NCBI GenBank assembly: GCA_029880325.1
Contig: JAOUOP010000055.1
Coordinates: forward strand, 1-52,708
Reading direction: 5' to 3'
From: Myxococcales bacterium
GTDB taxonomy: Bacteria; Myxococcota_A; Polyangia; Polyangiales; JAFGIB01
Length of the DNA stretch: 52,708 bases
Shown: positions 32,386 to 40,154 of the stretch, in pieces
Layout: every line of letters begins with the position of its first letter
How positions within the stretch are numbered: position 1 is the first letter of the stretch
The notes under the pieces: generated by a model
Seen by the model: only the letters and a program-made list of their open reading frames with translations
What the model was told of the DNA's origin: nothing
Databases searched by the model: none
Made by a program: the position numbers and the translations under genes

Positions 32386-34851
32386 GTGAACCCGGGGAGA
32401 GCCCGAATCAAACGAACAATGCTCGCGACGCTCGCAGCGCTAGCGGTGTTGAGCGGCGCCGGGGTGCTCATCGGCTGGCCGTATATTCGGTCGGCCTGGT
32501 ACGTATACCAAGACATTCAGATCTTTTCGGAGGCAAATATCGAAGAGGCATCGCATGGAGTTAAGCTGCCTCTCGCCGACCCTGCCTCCACCAATTGGCG
32601 CATGGTCGCGGCTTTCCCCGAAGTGAATGTCGTCGGTCCGACCGTCGCGCTGTTTCAGCCGTCGGGAGAGGTCTTCGTGCTGGAGCGCGCTGGCCGAATT
32701 GTCGAGATCTCGGGCCTACCCGGACAGCGTACCACGCGAGTTCTACTGGACTTCACGGCAAAGGTGGGTCTGGTCGAGCACGAAGAAGGGGCGGTCGGCA
32801 TGGTGTTGCATCCCGATTTCGGTCAGCCGACCGAACAAGGTCATCACATCTTCGTCTACTACACCTCTCGCAGCGGAGACCGGAAGGATCGGCTGGAGCG
32901 CTACTCTTTCGATCAGGACTTCCGGACCATCCTGCCTGAGTCAGGGCTTGTGATGATCGACCAGAGCGACGAACACAGCGATCACAATGGTGGGGATCTT
33001 CACTTCGCTTCCGATGGCTTTCTCTATTTGACGATCGGCGACGAGGGAAATTGCGAATGCAACAATAACCAGCGCATCGACAAGGATCTTTTCGGCGGGA
33101 TCCTGCGTATCGATGTCGACCGTCACGGTGGCGACATTAGTCACCCACCACCGAAGCAGCCACAATCGGGCAAGACCGCGGGCTACTTTATTCCCAACGA
33201 CAATCCCTTCGTCGGAGTGTCGGGAGCATTGGAGGAGTTTTACTCGATCGGCCTGCGCAATCCATACCGCTTCACGATCGATCCGGTCACCCAGCGCATC
33301 CTCGGCGGTGATGTCGGTCGCCTGCGCATGGAGTCGATTTTTGAGGCCAAGAAAGGGACCAATCACCGCTGGTCTCACTACGAGGGCTTCCTCGAGCACA
33401 GGAACACGGAAGTCCTTCCCGAACGCAGGCCCGGCATATGGACCGAACCAATCTTCGCCTACCCCCACGAGAACATGAACCACGCTGTCATAGGCGGGCG
33501 CGTCTACCGGGGCAAGCTCGCGCCAGAGCTGACGGGCAAGTACGTTTATGGGGACAACAGCTCGGGGCGCCTCTGGGCCCTCGATCTCAGTTCCAAGGAA
33601 AATCGCTTCCTCGCTGCTATCGAGGACCGAGGCGATCGCGGTCTTGCCGGTTTCGCGGTGGACCGTGAGGGAGAGCTCTACGCTCTGGCGCTTGGCTCAG
33701 AGCAGTCCGCGGGGCAGATCCTTCGTTTGTCGCCGACGCGAACCGAGTCTGATGCAAGCTCCGAATTACAAGCTCGGGTCCAGACCGACGGCGGCCTGCG
33801 CGCCGATGCGTTCGATGAAGCCGATGCTGGCGTTGGCGGCCACGTCTCGGCAGAGGCTCACCCCGGACTCAAGCCCCTACTGCCGCAAACCTTGTCCGAG
33901 GTAGGCTTCTTTGGCGACCTGAAGAAGCTCGTGGCCCCTGGGGCCATCCGTTACTCCTTGAACCTGCCGATGTGGCGGGGCACCCCCGGTCTCGCTCAGA
34001 CGAATTGGGCGCTTGCGTTGCGACCCAAGTCACGCGTTCGTTTCGCGGGCAAGGGGAAGTGGCAAACCCCCGGCGGTTTGCTCTTCGTAAAGCACATGGC
34101 CGTGAATGAGCGACCCGTAGAGACGCAGTTTCTGGTGAAGACCACGGCGGGCGAGGGCTACGGTTTGTCATACGCGTGGCGGCCCGATGGCGCGGACGCA
34201 GATCTGGTCACCGAGTCAAGAGTCGAGCAGGTCGGGGACGCTCGATGGAACTTTGGCGCCTCGAGCGACTGCAACGCGTGTCACACCAAGTCGAATGGTT
34301 TCGTCCTCGGCATCAGTACGCGGCAACTCAACCGAGGAAATCAATTGGTTGAGCTGCGCCGACAGGGATTCTTCGAGCCTCGCACAGCCTACGTCTTTCG
34401 TATGTGGGGGCTCGGACAGCCGCGTCGGTTCCTTCGGGAGATGCTCGAAATACACCAGCGGCTGCAGAAGGAGCCCTTGGTTCAGCCCTCTCGTGTGGAG
34501 AACTACGCGAACCTCGTGCCTCCCGAGGCGAATGCGAGCTTAGAGGAGCGCGTGCGTTCCTACATGGACGTCAACTGCGCGCACTGTCACCAACCCGGCG
34601 GTAGCGGCGGCGGCGGTTTCGATGCGCGGTATGAGGTATCACTCGCAGACAAGGGCATCGTCGGAAAGCCAGCGAGCCGGCCCATCGATGATGCCGACAT
34701 CCTGGTCGCGCCCGGAGATCCGGAGCGCTCGCTTCTTGTGAAGCGAATTTCGTCGGCGCAACCGGGCGTTCAGATGCCGCCCATCGGCGTGTCGGCGCCC
34801 GATGAGGCCGCCGTGGAGATGTTTCGGCAGTGGATTATGAGCCTCGACTGA
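32386..34851 (+). CDS. PQQ-type sugar dehydrogenase fused to a dihaem cytochrome c domain
   Basis: The protein has 821 residues and a GTG start preceded by GGGAGAG. An N-terminal hydrophobic segment at about 13-33 is a signal or anchor. Residues about 65-450 are a glucose/sorbosone dehydrogenase propeller (VFVLERAGRIVEISG, GAVGMVLHPDFG, YLTIGDEGNCECNNNQ, GLRNPYRFTIDP, NHRWSHYEG). Residues about 500-820 resemble the SO2930-type dihaem family, with CxxCH at about 628 (SDCNACHTKSNG) and about 731 (VNCAHCHQPGG) and a C-terminal LVKRISS...QMPPIG block. Together with its neighbour it supplies three haem sites. Role in polymer oxidation is inference. Confidence 0.82.
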   Translation: MNPGRARIKRTMLATLAALAVLSGAGVLIGWPYIRSAWYVYQDIQIFSEANIEEASHGVKLPLADPASTNWRMVAAFPEVNVVGPTVALFQPSGEVFVLERAGRIVEISGLPGQRTTRVLLDFTAKVGLVEHEEGAVGMVLHPDFGQPTEQGHHIFVYYTSRSGDRKDRLERYSFDQDFRTILPESGLVMIDQSDEHSDHNGGDLHFASDGFLYLTIGDEGNCECNNNQRIDKDLFGGILRIDVDRHGGDISHPPPKQPQSGKTAGYFIPNDNPFVGVSGALEEFYSIGLRNPYRFTIDPVTQRILGGDVGRLRMESIFEAKKGTNHRWSHYEGFLEHRNTEVLPERRPGIWTEPIFAYPHENMNHAVIGGRVYRGKLAPELTGKYVYGDNSSGRLWALDLSSKENRFLAAIEDRGDRGLAGFAVDREGELYALALGSEQSAGQILRLSPTRTESDASSELQARVQTDGGLRADAFDEADAGVGGHVSAEAHPGLKPLLPQTLSEVGFFGDLKKLVAPGAIRYSLNLPMWRGTPGLAQTNWALALRPKSRVRFAGKGKWQTPGGLLFVKHMAVNERPVETQFLVKTTAGEGYGLSYAWRPDGADADLVTESRVEQVGDARWNFGASSDCNACHTKSNGFVLGISTRQLNRGNQLVELRRQGFFEPRTAYVFRMWGLGQPRRFLREMLEIHQRLQKEPLVQPSRVENYANLVPPEANASLEERVRSYMDVNCAHCHQPGGSGGGGFDARYEVSLADKGIVGKPASRPIDDADILVAPGDPERSLLVKRISSAQPGVQMPPIGVSAPDEAAVEMFRQWIMSLD

Positions 34852-34870
34852 GGCTCTCGTGACGCCAGAC

Positions 34871-34909
34871 ACAAGTTCCGGCTTGTGCGCGCATGAAGGG
34901 GCAACCCCT
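34871..34909 (+). terminator. Paired short hairpins after the dehydrogenase genes
   Basis: ACAAG ttccgg CTTGT (34871-34886) and AGGGG caa CCCCT (34897-34909) follow the stop at 34851. No T-run follows, so this is at best a weak or factor-dependent terminator or an mRNA-end structure. Confidence 0.3.
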
Positions 34910-35030
34910 CACCAGACGGGGTCATAGCCTTGGGAACAGCCGCGTACTACACTGCTCTCGCCAAATACGGTTCCGACGCCGTCGCGCGCCGTTTCCACCC
35001 TTGGCGGCCCACCCCCCGACTCGATATGGC

Positions 35031-35040
35031 AGGAGGAAAG
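35031..35040 (+). promoter_or_regulatory. Ribosome binding site choosing the second beta-helix start
   Basis: AGGAGGAAAG sits 6 nt ahead of GTG 35047 (3 nt ahead of TTG 35044). It is the strongest Shine-Dalgarno near this gene and argues against starts at 34930 or 35026. Confidence 0.55.
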
Positions 35041-35046
35041 CCGTTG

Positions 35047-37011
35047 GTGAAGCAACTCGCATCTTCCAACTCAGTTACGGCTGCGTGCGGCTTCACACCC
35101 CCGATCGGTTTGAGCGACCCGCAATTTGCCTACCGTGGCGGTGTTGTCGTCTTTTTGGCACTGACCCTCACAGCTTGCAGCGGGGGCGCACGGTCCGAGG
35201 GTGACGATGACAGCCCTCGCCCCACGGGGGTGATGGATGGCGGAGCATCCGGGAACGGTGATTCGGCCGCGAGCGATCACGCTTCGGAGTCCGGCATGTC
35301 CGCCGCGTCCGCTGGTGCCGACGACTCGAGCACTGTCGCCTCCGGGGCCGGGTCGAACACCGGTGGTGCCGACGGCGCAATCGACAGCGCTGGCGGCACT
35401 CAATCGGTTGATGGGGGTGGGTCCGATGCTCGTGCGAGATTCGATCCGGACCCGCCTCGCTCATCGCAGCTGCCGCCTAGCACAGAGTTATGTCCCGACG
35501 TGCCGATCGAAAACACATCAGGCGCGGTGTACTACGTATGTGACTGTGTCGAAGGTGCCGAAGAGGGGTGCGTTGCCGGCGACGACGGCCAAAACGGCAC
35601 TTCACCCGACTCGCCGTGGCGTACCATGGACAAGGCATTGGCGCAGTTCAACTCGATGAACGCGGGCGACATCGTGGCACTGTGTCGTGGCGGTGCGTTC
35701 GACATGGAGCCCAGTGACCTTTTCAATGAGAAGTGCCGAGCCGACAAGCGCTGCGTGTTGCGAGATTACGGGCCGCCCTGGGGAGGTAGGGCGAGGCCCG
35801 AGGTCATGGCCATGCGAGAGGGAGATCTATTCGCGTTCGAAGACGGTGGAGATGCCGATCATGATGAGGGCTACTTGGTCATTGGACTCGCGTTGAGGGG
35901 CTCCGGGTCTGGCCGAGGCTTCCGCTTCTACAACGACGTGGACGATGTGACGGTGTGCGATGTTGTCGTGGACAGCTTTCGCGTTGGCGTATATGCCGGC
36001 GACTCAAACGCCCCTGTTGACGGTAGTGATGGAAAAAACAGCCGCATCACTCTGAGAGCCTCAACCATCATCAATAATTCGGAGCAGGGATGGCTCGGTG
36101 GCTGTGATGGCTGCTCTCTCGAGTACAACTATTTCGAGAACAACGGATTTGCTGAGCCGAACTTTCTGCACAACCTCTACCTTGGCTCGGGTGTCGATCA
36201 GCGAGTCGTGGGCAACGAGCTGTATCGCAACGCGCTCATCGATGGAACCTGTCAGGCGGTCTCCCTGGTCGTCCACGGTACCGTCGACGGGTTGCTGATC
36301 GAGGACAACTTGGTACGCGAGGACTCGGGGACTGCCGAGAACGGATGTTGGGGTATTTCTGTCGACACGGGCTACGACCGTCCGGAGTCGTTCAAGAACG
36401 TCACGATTCGGCGCAACATTGTGATCAATCTCGGACGAGTCGGTATCGGCACCAACGCATGCCAGGACTGCCTGATCGAGAACAACGTCATCGTCAACGA
36501 CCACCTCCCCGGAGTGCACATCTTCGCTCCGGTTCGCGAGCGTGCCGAAGAGGACGCCGTGATGATGAACGTCACCGTGCGCAACAACTCGCTTTATGTC
36601 GCCGATCAACAGGGAACGGGTATCAGTTTGGGGGGCGAAGGTAGTGGGCACGTCGCCGTCAGCAATAGCATTGTGTACGCCGGCGGCGACGGCGCCTGGA
36701 ACTGCTTCCGATTTCAAGGAGACTTGGCCGCCTTCGCCCTTATCGACAACAACCTATGCAATCACTCGAGCGGAGAATGGGCCGACGGTTATGGCGACCT
36801 TGCTGCTTGGCAGAGCGCTTCGGGGATGGGCTCATTGTCGAGCACGGCAGATGCCCGCTATACTAGTGTCGTGCCTCCCTATAACCTTGCTCCGCTCGAT
36901 GCCGAGTCGGGTCTCGTCGACGCAGGGCATGCGACGGGCAGCGCAGCCGAGGACTTCAACAGCGCCGCGCGGTCTGTTCCCGACATCGGTGCCTACGAGC
37001 TTGCGCCCTGA
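35047..37011 (+). CDS. Right-handed parallel beta-helix lipoprotein (paralogue 2 of 3)
   Basis: With the GTG start the protein has 654 residues. A lipoprotein signal (VVVFLALTLTACSGG) is followed by a linker of about 90 residues very rich in Asp, Gly, Ser and Ala, the kind that tethers surface lipoproteins in Myxococcota. The head domain (VYYVCDCVEGAEEGC, GTSPDSPWRTMDKA, VALCRGGAFDMEP) and beta-helix body (GCWGISVDTGYDRPE, TNACQDCLIENNVIVN, SGHVAVSNSIVYAGG) match the copies at 24684 and 37056. It ends VPDIGAYELAP. Function unknown; a polysaccharide-binding or -modifying surface protein is likely from fold and setting. Confidence 0.8.
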   Translation: MKQLASSNSVTAACGFTPPIGLSDPQFAYRGGVVVFLALTLTACSGGARSEGDDDSPRPTGVMDGGASGNGDSAASDHASESGMSAASAGADDSSTVASGAGSNTGGADGAIDSAGGTQSVDGGGSDARARFDPDPPRSSQLPPSTELCPDVPIENTSGAVYYVCDCVEGAEEGCVAGDDGQNGTSPDSPWRTMDKALAQFNSMNAGDIVALCRGGAFDMEPSDLFNEKCRADKRCVLRDYGPPWGGRARPEVMAMREGDLFAFEDGGDADHDEGYLVIGLALRGSGSGRGFRFYNDVDDVTVCDVVVDSFRVGVYAGDSNAPVDGSDGKNSRITLRASTIINNSEQGWLGGCDGCSLEYNYFENNGFAEPNFLHNLYLGSGVDQRVVGNELYRNALIDGTCQAVSLVVHGTVDGLLIEDNLVREDSGTAENGCWGISVDTGYDRPESFKNVTIRRNIVINLGRVGIGTNACQDCLIENNVIVNDHLPGVHIFAPVRERAEEDAVMMNVTVRNNSLYVADQQGTGISLGGEGSGHVAVSNSIVYAGGDGAWNCFRFQGDLAAFALIDNNLCNHSSGEWADGYGDLAAWQSASGMGSLSSTADARYTSVVPPYNLAPLDAESGLVDAGHATGSAAEDFNSAARSVPDIGAYELAP

Positions 37012-37055
37012 GGCCTGTTGCCGCCAGGGTCGAGTCCAGCAGTCCTCCAAGGCGC

Positions 37056-38807
37056 ATGTGCGGCCGGCTGGCACCGGCAGTGTGGCTGTGGGCCTTGGCG
37101 CTACATGCCTGCGGTCCACCACCTGAAACGGTCACCGCGCGACCCTCGCCGGCACCGAAAGCCTCCGTCGACGTGCGACCGCCAAGGACCGAATCTGAAT
37201 CGGCTATAGCACCGCGGTCGGCGCCGCCGCTGCCGCCCGGTCAGGACCCGAGGCGGGTTCAACCCGATCGCACTCTCTGTCCCGGAGCTCCTCTGGCTCG
37301 TGCGACTCAGGCCATCTTCGTTTGTGACTGTCAGCAGGGCGCGGAGCAAGGCTGTCGGCCGGGCGATGATTCCGCTTCGGGTGCATCTGCAGATCAACCC
37401 TGGCTGACGGTGAGCCGCGCTTTGGAGCACTTCAACGGCCTGCCGGCCGGTGGTGCCGTGGCATTGTGCCGTGGAGGTTCGTTCCTTGTGGAATCGCGCG
37501 TGTCTTTGAGCAACGAGAGTTGTCGGGTCGATCGAAAGTGCGTGATACGGGACTACGCCCCTCCCTGGCCGGGCCGGAGCAGGCCAATCGTCACCGCGAC
37601 GGGCGAAGGCGATCTTCTGCGCTTCGCCAACGACGGGCGCGCAGAACACGACGAAGGCTACATCCTGATGGGACTCGAGTTGCGCGGTTCTGGAACCGGG
37701 CGGGGCGTCTCTTTTCACAACGATGTGGATGACGTCATGATTTGCGACATGCGCATCGAAGGATTTCGCATTGGTGTGCACGTAGGCGGTTCAAATCAAC
37801 CCGCGGCTGGCAGCGATGGAAGAAACCAACGCGTGACGCTCCGAGCATCGACCATCGTCAACAACTCCGAGCAAGGTTGGCTAGGGGGATGCGACGGATG
37901 CAGCATCGAGCACAGCTACTTCGAAAACAACGGCTTTGCGGCGGCGAAGCTCCTGCACAACATCTACATGGGGCCTGGCAAGGGCCAACGCGTCATGAAA
38001 AATGAGCTTTACCGGTCCGCCATGGTCGGCGGGATCTGCTCGGGCGTGTCACTGGTCGTTCACGGCATCGTGGATGATATGCGCATCGAGAACAATCTTG
38101 TGCGGGAGGATCCTGGTGTGGCCGGGCCCGGGTGCTGGGGGATCGCTGTGGATACGGGCTATCACAAGGCCGAGCAATTTCGCGACGTCGTGATTCGTGG
38201 CAATGAGATTCGCAACCTCGGGCGCGTCGCGATCGGCGTCAGCTCTTGTGTCAATTGCCTGATCGAGAACAACGTCGTAGTCAATGAGCATCTCCCGGGA
38301 GTGCATATCGCAGTACCCGACCGCCCGCGCGGGCGCGATGATGCGGAGATGCGCGACGTGGTTGTCCGCAACAACTCACTCTATGTGGGTGCTGGCTCAG
38401 GAGGCACGGGAATCCTTGTCGGCGGCGATGGCGGCGGCTACACCGTCGTGAGCAACAGCATCGTCTACTCGGGTTCGGCCGCTGACTGGAACTGCTTCGC
38501 GTACCCGTCGGCGGACGCGGCCTATCGAGTGATCGACCACAACCTGTGCCACGTCACGAATGGAGGCGGTGAATGGGTTGAGGGAGCCGGGAGTCTGGCC
38601 CAGTGGCATCAACGGTCGGGAAGAGACAAGGCGTCCACCACCTCCGACCCGAACTATTCCAGGACCACCGCACCCTACGATCTCTCGCCCGAAAGCATCG
38701 AGTCACCTCTTTTGGATCGGGGCCATCCGAGTCAGAGCGCGGAGTCGACGCTGGACGGAGTGCGGCGCGGCGTTCCGGACATTGGCGCATACGACTCCGG
38801 CCAGTAG
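37056..38807 (+). CDS. Right-handed parallel beta-helix lipoprotein (paralogue 3 of 3)
   Basis: The protein has 583 residues. A short lipoprotein signal (LWALALHACGPPP, Cys about 19) is followed by a Pro/Arg linker of about 50 residues. The head domain reads IFVCDCQQGAEQGC, then GASADQPWLTVSRA and VALCRGGSFLVES. The helix body repeats the family blocks (GCWGIAVDTGYHKAE, VNCLIENNVVVNEH, VVVRNNSLYVG). It is closest to the copy immediately upstream (44-bp gap), consistent with a tandem duplication; the ACQDC motif of the others is SCVNC here. It converges with the GT2 gene 13 bp away. Confidence 0.8.
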   Translation: MCGRLAPAVWLWALALHACGPPPETVTARPSPAPKASVDVRPPRTESESAIAPRSAPPLPPGQDPRRVQPDRTLCPGAPLARATQAIFVCDCQQGAEQGCRPGDDSASGASADQPWLTVSRALEHFNGLPAGGAVALCRGGSFLVESRVSLSNESCRVDRKCVIRDYAPPWPGRSRPIVTATGEGDLLRFANDGRAEHDEGYILMGLELRGSGTGRGVSFHNDVDDVMICDMRIEGFRIGVHVGGSNQPAAGSDGRNQRVTLRASTIVNNSEQGWLGGCDGCSIEHSYFENNGFAAAKLLHNIYMGPGKGQRVMKNELYRSAMVGGICSGVSLVVHGIVDDMRIENNLVREDPGVAGPGCWGIAVDTGYHKAEQFRDVVIRGNEIRNLGRVAIGVSSCVNCLIENNVVVNEHLPGVHIAVPDRPRGRDDAEMRDVVVRNNSLYVGAGSGGTGILVGGDGGGYTVVSNSIVYSGSAADWNCFAYPSADAAYRVIDHNLCHVTNGGGEWVEGAGSLAQWHQRSGRDKASTTSDPNYSRTTAPYDLSPESIESPLLDRGHPSQSAESTLDGVRRGVPDIGAYDSGQ

Positions 38808-38820
38808 GCGCGCCCGTCCA

Positions 38821-39753
38821 TCATCTGGATGCGCGAGTCCTCACCTTCCGGTTGTGACGCTCGAGGGTGCGTCGCTTTCCGGTCAACAATGACTCCAACT
38901 CGAAGCGTCGATAGTAGCGGAGATACTCCTGATCATCGTGACGCGGCTCACTTTTCATCACTGCTTCCAGATAGCCTACCCAGATGCCGAGGCCACCGGT
39001 CACTCGCGGGCGCTCGAGCATGCGGTAGAGCGCGACGGCAGCCGTGTAGTACCAGGCCGATCCCATGAAATATTTTCCCCGGCCCCAGCGGCGGCGCCCC
39101 ACCCAGATGTTGTCCTGGCTGCTTCCCATCGGGCGCAGGTGCAGGATGCGCATCTCGGGGTCGTCCACCGACTGCGCGATCCATCCCTTGATGCGACACA
39201 TGTGGCCGTCGATACCGTCCCAGCAAACCGCCCGCACGAACCCGCCGATCTCCCTGAAGCACTCGACACGATAAAACTTTGCGGCACCGAGAGCGTTCTC
39301 GTCGCCGACAGCCGTTTGCTCCACTCGGCCGTTTGGTTGTCGCTCGTAGAGCTTTCCCGAGATGTTGCCCAGATAGGGATCGCTCTCCATTCGCTCCATC
39401 GCGCGTTCGAAGTAGCGCGAGGGCAGCTCGAGGTCCGCGTCCAGTTTGCAAATGTAGTCGAAGTCGTCGAGAGAGATCTCGTCGAGCCCCGCGTAGAAAG
39501 CCTCGATGACCCCCGGTCCAACCGAGCGCCTACCCCGGTCCACTCGGTTCACCACACGCATATAGGCATGTTCGTCAGCAAATTCCTGGAGCAACCTGGG
39601 TGTAGCATCGGTTGAGCCATCGTCCACCACCAACCACAGTGCGGGCTCCACCGTTTGCGCGGCAACGGTGCGCAGGGTCGCCTCTAGGTAACCCGCCTCG
39701 TTGCGGCACGGAGTGATCAGGCAATATCGACGCTTGTGTGGTTCAACGACCAT
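38821..39753 (-). CDS. Family 2 glycosyltransferase
   Basis: This is a 310-residue GT2 enzyme: RYCLITPCRNEAGYLEATL, LWLVVDDGSTDATPRLL, YICKLDADLELPSRYF (DxD-type block) and CWDGIDGHMCRIKGWI as the later acceptor-site region. The tail is basic. The start is taken at MVVEPHKRR (39753). A longer frame exists, but its extra 38 codons are mostly the left arm of a palindromic element (39777 onward) and have no family similarity. It is downstream of the exosortase gene in the same direction, with two repeat elements between them. Confidence 0.85.
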   Translation of the reverse strand: MVVEPHKRRYCLITPCRNEAGYLEATLRTVAAQTVEPALWLVVDDGSTDATPRLLQEFADEHAYMRVVNRVDRGRRSVGPGVIEAFYAGLDEISLDDFDYICKLDADLELPSRYFERAMERMESDPYLGNISGKLYERQPNGRVEQTAVGDENALGAAKFYRVECFREIGGFVRAVCWDGIDGHMCRIKGWIAQSVDDPEMRILHLRPMGSSQDNIWVGRRRWGRGKYFMGSAWYYTAAVALYRMLERPRVTGGLGIWVGYLEAVMKSEPRHDDQEYLRYYRRFELESLLTGKRRTLERHNRKVRTRASR

Positions 39754-39776
39754 GGTGATTCCCGCGCTGATGCTCC

Positions 39777-39945
39777 CTAGGTTGCTGGTGTCAAACGGCT
39801 GCACGCGCCTCTCGGGCGGCGCAACCCCGCGCGAGCCAGTCGAGCCCGCTGCGAAAATAGCGGGCATTTCCTCGGTTCTCGCCCGGCCCGCACGGGGTTA
39901 CGCCGCCCGAGAGGCGCGTGCAGCCGCTTGACACCAGCAACCTAG
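39777..39945. repeat. 169-bp near-perfect palindromic element
   Basis: CTAG at each end bounds two arms of 57 bp (39777-39833 and 39889-39945) that match as inverted repeats with only three mismatches, around a 55-bp centre containing its own small hairpin (CCCGCT..AGCGGG). All three mismatches (39795/39927, 39822/39900, 39830/39892) become G-U pairs if the minus strand is transcribed and A-C mismatches if the plus strand is. Its right CTAG is also the left end of the next element. It separates the exosortase gene from the GT2 gene. Confidence 0.92.
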
Positions 39946-40110
39946 AGCGCCGACCGGTTTGAAACCACCGTAAATTCGCGATCGAGAGTGCGTTCTGCGT
40001 GCCGTTACGGCGTCGAACTCGTAGCTGAATGACTTCGACGCGTGGTAGCGGTGCGCTGGGCCCGCTAAACCCGCGAAGTTGTGGCGGTTTCAAACCAACC
40101 TCAGCTCTAG
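39942..40110. repeat. 169-bp inverted-repeat element (same family as 26384)
   Basis: Bounded by CTAG at 39942-39945 and 40107-40110, with imperfect terminal inverted repeats of about 40 bp (GGTTTGAAACCACCGTAAAT against GGTTTGAAACCGCCACAACT). It is homologous to element 2, with a 37-bp identical block at 40045-40081. Its internal stem is CGTCGAA (40011-40017) with TTCGACG (40034-40040). It abuts the palindromic element, so three CTAG sites are spaced exactly 165 bp apart. Confidence 0.85.
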
Positions 40111-40154
40111 TGGAGTTCGCACGTTTATTCAATGGGATCAAACCGTCCGGCATG

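Noticed and set aside
39754..39867. N-terminal extension of the GT2 gene
   Set aside because: Most of it is encoded by an arm of the palindromic element and has no similarity to the family.
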